Assembly (NCBI GenBank): GCA_019096195.1
Contig: JAGTXK010000005.1
Span: 455,166 to 519,165 of the forward strand
Source of the DNA: Boletus sp. NGJ
Taxonomy: Eukaryota; Basidiomycota; Agaricomycetes; Boletales; Boletaceae
Direction: 5' to 3'
DNA length: 64,000 nt
Positions 58,354 to 64,000 of the stretch are shown here, piece by piece. The stretch's first letter is position 1; each line of letters opens with the position of its first letter. The position numbers and the translations under genes are program-made. The notes below the pieces were generated by a model, which ran no database searches, was not told the DNA's origin, and was given only the letters and a program-made list of their open reading frames with translations.

Positions 58354-61031
58354 TTAGGGCTCGAATTCCAGGCGAGTTGTTGCTTTTTCATTTTCGGTGA
58401 AGTTTTCATAAGGAGTAAATAGAGAAGCGAATGCCGATATGGATAAACCACAAAGCTTGCATGGTGCGGATGGGTTAAGATGATGGAAATCTTTAACTGC
58501 ATTTGGTGCAGTGATATGAATTTCTTCAGATTCCCAGGTATGGTTGGTATCGTCGTAACCTTTCCAATGAACCAGATATTCAAGTTTGCCTTTCTTCATC
58601 CTGAAAGCGGCAATGAAATCAACTTCGAATTGCTCTTCTCCCTCTTCATCAATCTCTATAGTGTCAGGTCAAGATTTAGGTTGTCCCGGCAATGTTTCTT
58701 TGTATGGTTTGACGCGAGAGATGTTCACAGTTGGATGAATGTGAACAGAGTTTGGGAGTTTAAGTGTTACGGCGTTAGGAATGATCCATGTGATAACATA
58801 GGGACCAATCCATTTTTGAGTAAGCTTTTTTGCCATATATGGAAGTTTTAATTTATCTGTGGAGAGCCAGACTTGCTGACCAATAGAATATTCTGGTGCT
58901 GTTGATCGTTTTTTATCGGAAGAGGTGATCATCCTCTCTTGTGTAGCTTCCAGCACTTCTTCTATATCCTTATGGTTACATCCAATCTCATGTGTGAAAC
59001 TGGTAAGATGCCCTTTGAAACCCATACGCGGTATGTAGTTTCTAGTAACTTTAAAGGGTATCTCACCAGTTGCCGTTGTTACAGTGTTATTGTGAGAGAA
59101 TTGGGCGAGTTTCAACCATTCTACCCAATCGTGTTGTTTCTTTTCAGCATATGTGTGGAGATACTGCTCGAAATCTTGATTAACATGCTCTGTTTGTCTG
59201 TCCGTTTGCGGATGATATGCAGTGGAAATCTTTTGTTTAATTCCAAGGAGCTTACAAAGCTCTTGGGTAAACGCAGACACAAATTGGGGTCCTCGGTCTG
59301 ATACAAGGGTTGAGGGGAGTCCGTGTGTTGACCAACATGGTCTCTAAATAGAACTGCGAGGTCCTTCAAGGAACAGGTATCGTAGGTAGGTATAAAGATG
59401 ACTTCTTTTGAAAATCTATCTACGACAACGCAAATAGCGGTAAATGATTGTGATGGAGGTAAACTGGTTATAAAGTCTACTGATAAATCTTCCCAGGGTC
59501 TTTTTGCTGCAGGTAAAGGGATAACTTTTCCTGCCGGTGCATTTTGCTTTCCCTTCGTGAGGGTGCACACTTGGCAGTGATCTACATAATTTTTTATGTC
59601 CTTCGTGACTCCTGGCCACGAGAAATAATGAGAGAGTGTGTGAATAGTTTTGGAATGACCACCGTGTCCTGCTATTGGTGAATCATGGCATAAAGTAATG
59701 ATTTCTGTACGTAAAGGTTCAGGGACGAATATTTGATCTTTTTCATTTTTGAATAAACTAAGTTCTAAATAGAAGAGGAAATTGTTTATGGCGTCTACAT
59801 CATATTTTTTGGATTCTTTTTGGATTTTTGTTATAAGGTCTGAAGATAAGGAAACATGATTTATAAATATAGATAGTGGGAGAATGGTAACATTTTGATT
59901 GTGGTCTTGCACTGCGTCACTGTGATCTGGTCTTCTGGAAAGAGCGTCCACTCTTCCATTTGAGGAACCTGGTTTGTATACAAATAGATAATTGAATTCT
60001 TGAAGAAGCACATGCCATCGTGCTTGTCTACCGCTAAGAGTTTGAGGCTTCTTCCAATATTCAAGATTTTTGTGATCGGTCCAGATTTCGAATCTTTCGC
60101 AACCTATAAGACAATGGCGCCATTCTTCCAGGGCACAAATTACTGCAAGTAATTCTTTGTCGTAAATAGGGTAGTTGCGCTCTGCGCTATCAAAAGAGTG
60201 GGAAATAAAGGCGACTGGTTGCCAGTTACCATCATTACATAATGTGGAGAGTACAGCTCCTGTGGCAATGTCTGAAGCATCAGTTTCCATGCATATTTCT
60301 TGATCACAGTTTGGGTATGTGAGAAGTGGCACTTCCATAAATTTTCTTTTTAGGTTTGAGAAAGCTTCTTGTTGTTCTGGACCCCATTTGAATGGAACGT
60401 CTTTCTTGGTAAGATCATTCAAGGGTCGAGCGATTTGCGTGAAGCCTTTTATGAATCGTCTGTAATAATTACACAATCCAAGGAAGCCTTGGAGTTGTTT
60501 TAGTCTTGTAGGTACCGGCCAATCCATGACCCCAGCTACTTTTTTCGACTGCATCTCTACCCCCTTTTTAGATACTACCATACCCAAAAAGTCCACTTTA
60601 TCAGCCGAGAAGATACACTTTTCTGGTTTTACATAAAGGTCATTCTCACATAAGCGATGTAGAACTTCCTTTACAACTTCTTCGTGCTGTTCTTTTATTT
60701 TACCCAATGTAAATATCATGACGTTGTCGATGTAAATAACAACTATGGCATACATGTCATTAAAGATATCGTTCATCATGGTTTGGAATGTAGGGGGAGA
60801 GTTCGTTAGTCCAAAATACATAACTGTTGGTTCATATGCTCCGATGGGGGTGACGAAGGCTGCTTTCCATTCATCACCTTCTTTGATACGAACATTGTTG
60901 TATCCCCATCGAAGGTCCATTGCTGTAAATAGATCCACGTTCTTGAGTCTATCAATTAGTTGCGGAATCAAAGGGAGTGGATAGGAATTTTTTATGGTTC
61001 CTTCATTTAAATAGCGGTAATCCATTACCAT
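58354..61031 (-). pseudogene. Chromovirus 3 pol: RT, RNase H, integrase, chromodomain
   Basis: RT to integrase is open from 61031 to about 59300: MVMDYRYLNEGTIKNSYPLP, FTAMDLRWGYNNVRIKEGDE, VVIYIDNVMIFT (YIDN), then RNase H METDASDIATGAVLS and DKELLAVICALEEWRHCLIG. The integrase finger is HDSPIAGHGGHSKTIHTLSH..CQVCTL, with the core starting DLSVDFITSLPPSQSF. A frameshift near 59300-59340 breaks the second Asp region. The rest (HPQTDRQTEHVNQDFEQYL) is in another frame at 59280-58669. The chromodomain follows at 58599-58354 (KKGKLEYLVHWKGYDDTNHT). The first RT residues upstream of 61031 are in yet another frame after a TGA. Confidence 0.82.
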
Positions 61032-61228
61032 TCACTTTTTACCGTCTTTCTTGGAATGAAGAAGACGGGGGATGTCTGTGGAGATTTAGAGGGTTTAACA
61101 TAACCTTTTTTAACTTCCTTTTCGATAAACGTTCTGACTTCTTCCATTTCAATGTCTAAAAGGGGAATGACACATCCTTTCTTTGGAATGAAGTCTTCTT
61201 TGAGATCGATTGCATGATCCCAGTGTTT

Positions 61229-62017
61229 TCATAAGGGCATTCTTTGGGATTCTTTCTCCGAAAAGACATCTAGAAATTCATGATAAGTTAGTGGAACTTT
61301 CTCTTTGAGTCCTTCTTCTATAGTACGAAGGTGAACTGGTTCGTAAGAAGAAGTGGGTCCTAGTCCCATAATTCTACAGTATGAAGTGCAACAAGGGAAA
61401 GTAATCGTTTGTTTTACCCAATCAATGTCAGAGTTGTGGCGGTAAAGCCAGTCGTAACCAATGATCATTCGATGGGTTCCTAGTTTCGATATGTAAGTGT
61501 CTATGACTTTGTAATGTCCTTTGATTTCCACCATCAGGGTTACCGCGTGACGGATCGGTCCGATAGCTCCTTCCAAACCATCAGTGTTATGTATCTTTAT
61601 GAGGTTGTCAATAGTGTAGAAAGGAATTCCATGACATTTGACATAGTCCTGATCTATGAAGGTATGCGACGCTCCGGAATCCAAGAGGGATTGGAAATGG
61701 TAGCGCGACCACTGTCCATTGACATTGCACGATACTATGGTTTCGAGGGAGAATTCTCCACCATAGGATAACGTAGATGCTTGGTTCAATGTAACTTTCA
61801 TGGGTTTATAGATATGAGATATTTTTTGTTGTTTGACAAGGGAATTAAGCACACTTGTATCTGGTGCCATGCTCAATTGAGACGCCCTTGCAGATTGTAT
61901 TGTTAATTTACATAAGACAGAAGATAGATCTGAAATCGGGAAATCACTACTAGTACATGTCATAAGAGAAAAAGAAGAATGTTCGTGCCGCTGAGTCCCC
62001 TCTTTACTCATTGGCAC
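61229..62017 (-). pseudogene. Chromovirus 3 protease region
   Basis: Contains QSLLDSGASHTFIDQDYVKC, the aspartic protease motif, with flanking strands HRMIIGYDWLYRHNSDIDWV typical of Gypsy protease-RT linkers. It ends in YHEFLDVFSEKESQRMPL. A stop separates it from RT. Confidence 0.75.
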
Positions 62018-63168
62018 TGTCCATTTAAAGCCTGCGCAGCTCTGGCTTTAGCCTCCACCTCAAATTTGTCTCTATAGTATGCTTCTGCCTCATCAGAAAC
62101 ATACGTCCTTGCTGCTACACTTGGTGCTGCTGTAGCTATGGGAGGTTGCGGAAGAGGTCGGAATGCGTATTGTCTGGATTGGGGTTCATTAAAAAATGAG
62201 GGATACTCATTTTCTCCCTGTGTTTGCTCGACATACGAGCCTTGGTTCCAATCCCAGATTTGCCTTTGCATTGGTGGTTGACCGTTCATTTAAATGGGTT
62301 TGTGGGGCAGTTTGGCTTTATGTGGCCGGGTTTACCACAGTGGAAACAAGTCCTTGTGTCTTTCGACAGTCCAGCCTGCTGGACTCCTATTTCCATGGGT
62401 GCACCACAACCCGGTTGAGTGCCCACTGCCGTATATTGGGGGCAGTATGAATTGTGTGGGGGTTGCCCACAAGGCGGGGGGAACGATGATCGAGGAGGTT
62501 GAGTTCGGATGGGTGGTCTGTGTCCGTTCACCATTTGTTCGAACACCCTTCCGATTACTCTGTAGTTTATGACTAGATTCTCATAGTCAAAGTTCCGAGC
62601 CGAACTGTTTAGATGAGATCTCTCATAGATTTTGAAGTCTACAGCTTTTTTGAGAAGAACCTCTGCATGATGATCGTCTATGTACAACTCTTTCCTTAGG
62701 ATTTCGAACTTTTGTAGGAATAGGTCTATAGGGTGACTGTTTTGTTTTAAGGTCTCGAGTTTCCTCAGAGACTCATGCACTAATGTGTCGATACAAAAGT
62801 GCGTCTTTATTTGGTCCTGTAGCCTCTTCCATGTGGGCCACGCATTGGCTCCTTTTGCCAATTGCATGACCCCGTTTGTGTCTGTCTCGATGGTTGCTTC
62901 CTCATCGAGATAGTGCTCCATTATAAGCTGAGCAAAGCTTTCTGCCTTTCCCTCGAGGCAAGAGGACTGCGATGTCCATGATTTTATTGTTTTTCCAGGT
63001 CTACGCGTCGACCCAGAGATGAAGTTTTATCCACCATGGGCGGAAGGTGGACCTTGTGCCGTCCCATTTTCCAGAGTCGGCGATCTTTTTTGTGATGTTA
63101 TCCTTGTCACATTCCTGCATGAGGTCGGTGAGTTTTTGAATGAGCTCGTCAATGTCTAGACAAGACAT
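62008..63168 (-). pseudogene. Chromovirus 3 gag
   Basis: The probable start is ATG 63168 (MSCLDIDELIQKLTDLMQEC). A TAG near 63005 and a frameshift near 62960 interrupt it. The main part (62921-62286) has AWPTWKRLQDQIKTHFCIDT, capsid helices, and a zinc knuckle CFHCGKPGHIKPNC. A further frame change near 62288 leads to the tail with YVSDEAEAYYRDKFEVEAKA. Confidence 0.75.
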
Positions 63169-63918
63169 ACTTGTTGATGGGTTTTAGTAGGGAGGTTCGG
63201 CGGAGGTAAGAGAGAAAGTAGGCGATGCGATATAGGGCAATGCGGAGAAGGGGCAGAGAGGTCTGACTTTGTCGGGGTTTCTTATGTAAGTTTTCCTTTT
63301 CCTAAGTCAGTTTTCTTTCAGGACCTTACTACCCAATATCTTGCAATCAGGTTCTGGGGTCCCTACACCTTCATAGGAGTCGAAGTAGAGGTCGTTGAAA
63401 ATGGTGGGCAACGGTGATAGGGGGACCGGAGTATAACTGCTTTACTACTAGCAGGTGTTACACGGGAGAAAGTCGAGATAAATCTCCATATCGTAACTTC
63501 GTGACGTCACAGGTAATCACGAGAACCTGGGTTCACTATTGTAGAACCAGCGTACGCTTAGATTGGCAACCACCTAAGAAGTGGGGCTAGTGCACTATGC
63601 CCAGCAGCAACTTTATCCGTATTTATGATGCTGGACGAGCATATATGCAAGCATTTCAGCAAGTGCTTTTCTCGTCACTGTCAAGTGGTGAATACTTCAG
63701 ATGTCCCTTAAACGCTGGGCCTGCATATAATCTCCTTGGCTCTGGAGTCCGAGCGTTGTGTATATAGTCTAATCCAAGTGTTATGAACCTTTCAGCACAA
63801 ACCACAAGGCTAGGACTACTCGCAGGTTACACAGATCCTGGCTCAATGAATGAGGTGAGGAGTCGCGTCCGTACTATTCCCAACCCTATGGTGACCAGAG
63901 TGGCCAAAGCTAATAGGT
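63169..63918 (-). other. Leader of chromovirus 3
   Basis: About 750 bp between the 5' LTR and gag without a coding frame. On the - strand the sequence next to the LTR is ACCTATTAGCTTTGGCC. I cannot assign it to a tRNA primer. Confidence 0.5.
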
Positions 63919-64000
63919 TGTTGGAGGAAGAATACAAGTGGATTAGACTGGGGAATCCAGTCGTCAAAATGCTACTTTATATACATATAGAGATGCACAC
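63919..64000 (-). repeat. 5' LTR of chromovirus 3 (partial)
   Basis: Matches 58005-58087 except for one missing base (ATATAGAGATG here, ATATAGGAGATG there). It continues past the window. Confidence 0.85.

Larger units (their letters stand above)
58005..64000 (-). mobile_element. Gypsy chromovirus 3, inserted in chromovirus 2 (runs off the window)
   Basis: The 3' LTR is 58005-58342 (338 bp; on the + strand TGTTGGAGGAAG..TATTATAACA, so TG..CA ended). The same LTR starts again at 63919 and is cut by the window end. Between them, in - strand order: leader, gag, protease, RT/RNase H, integrase, chromodomain. The near-identity of the visible LTR parts (one base missing near 63988) suggests a recent insertion, although coding frames carry a few lesions. 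Confidence 0.85.

Overview
The window looks like a chromosome arm of a filamentous basidiomycete, probably an Agaricomycete. The evidence is gene-dense DNA with many 50-75 nt GT..AG introns, a TTAGGG telomere repeat, a Coprina-type Penelope-like retroelement, and DIRS, Gypsy, Copia and Tc1 debris. Genus cannot be told from the sequence. All functions come from reading translations and motifs; no search was run.

Positions 1-24257 are ordinary gene space. Left to right it holds the 3' end of one gene, a RING protein, DASH subunit DAD2 (divergent from the RING gene), a C2H2 zinc-finger protein, a fumarate reductase-cytochrome b5 fusion, a nicotinamide riboside kinase, a mitochondrial coiled-coil membrane protein, VPS11, HOP2, a second zinc-finger protein, a GTPase with three tandem G domains, a small helical protein, a BTB protein, and the acetolactate synthase regulatory subunit ILV6.

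Positions 24540-40948 read as a fossil telomere. TTAGGG lies on the + strand, so the old chromosome end is to the right. Between TTAGGG tracts are layered: a short Penelope pLTR scrap interrupted by an ~800 bp palindromic insertion; a truncated ~933 bp unit; another pLTR scrap; a near-complete Penelope-like element (PLE-1); four complete tandem ~933 bp units; a fifth unit that becomes a base-level mosaic; a second Penelope-like element (PLE-2, two frameshifts); and about 160 bp of TTAGGG. Every layer has the same polarity: its 3' end (sense on the - strand, ending CCCTAA) faces the centromere, and its truncations face the old chromosome end. The Penelope pLTRs encode a type I hammerhead ribozyme. 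The 933 bp unit encodes a different, type III hammerhead. The unit's tandem structure, ribozyme and TTAGGG at every junction suggest a small non-autonomous, retrozyme-like RNA copied at chromosome ends, possibly by rolling-circle reverse transcription of a circular RNA primed by the telomere overhang with PLE reverse transcriptase. The structures are visible in the sequence; the mechanism is inference.

Positions 40949-64000 are a transposon graveyard with no host gene recognised: DIRS-like gag, RNase H and tyrosine-recombinase fragments; a 2.6 kb element with ~270 bp inverted ends; a Copia scrap; a dead Tc1 transposase; a 5'-truncated Gypsy chromovirus with an extra zinc-knuckle ORF; a second chromovirus on the - strand; and a third chromovirus, also on the - strand, inserted into the second and running off the right edge. 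The join at 40948 is either a buried telomere or an assembly join.
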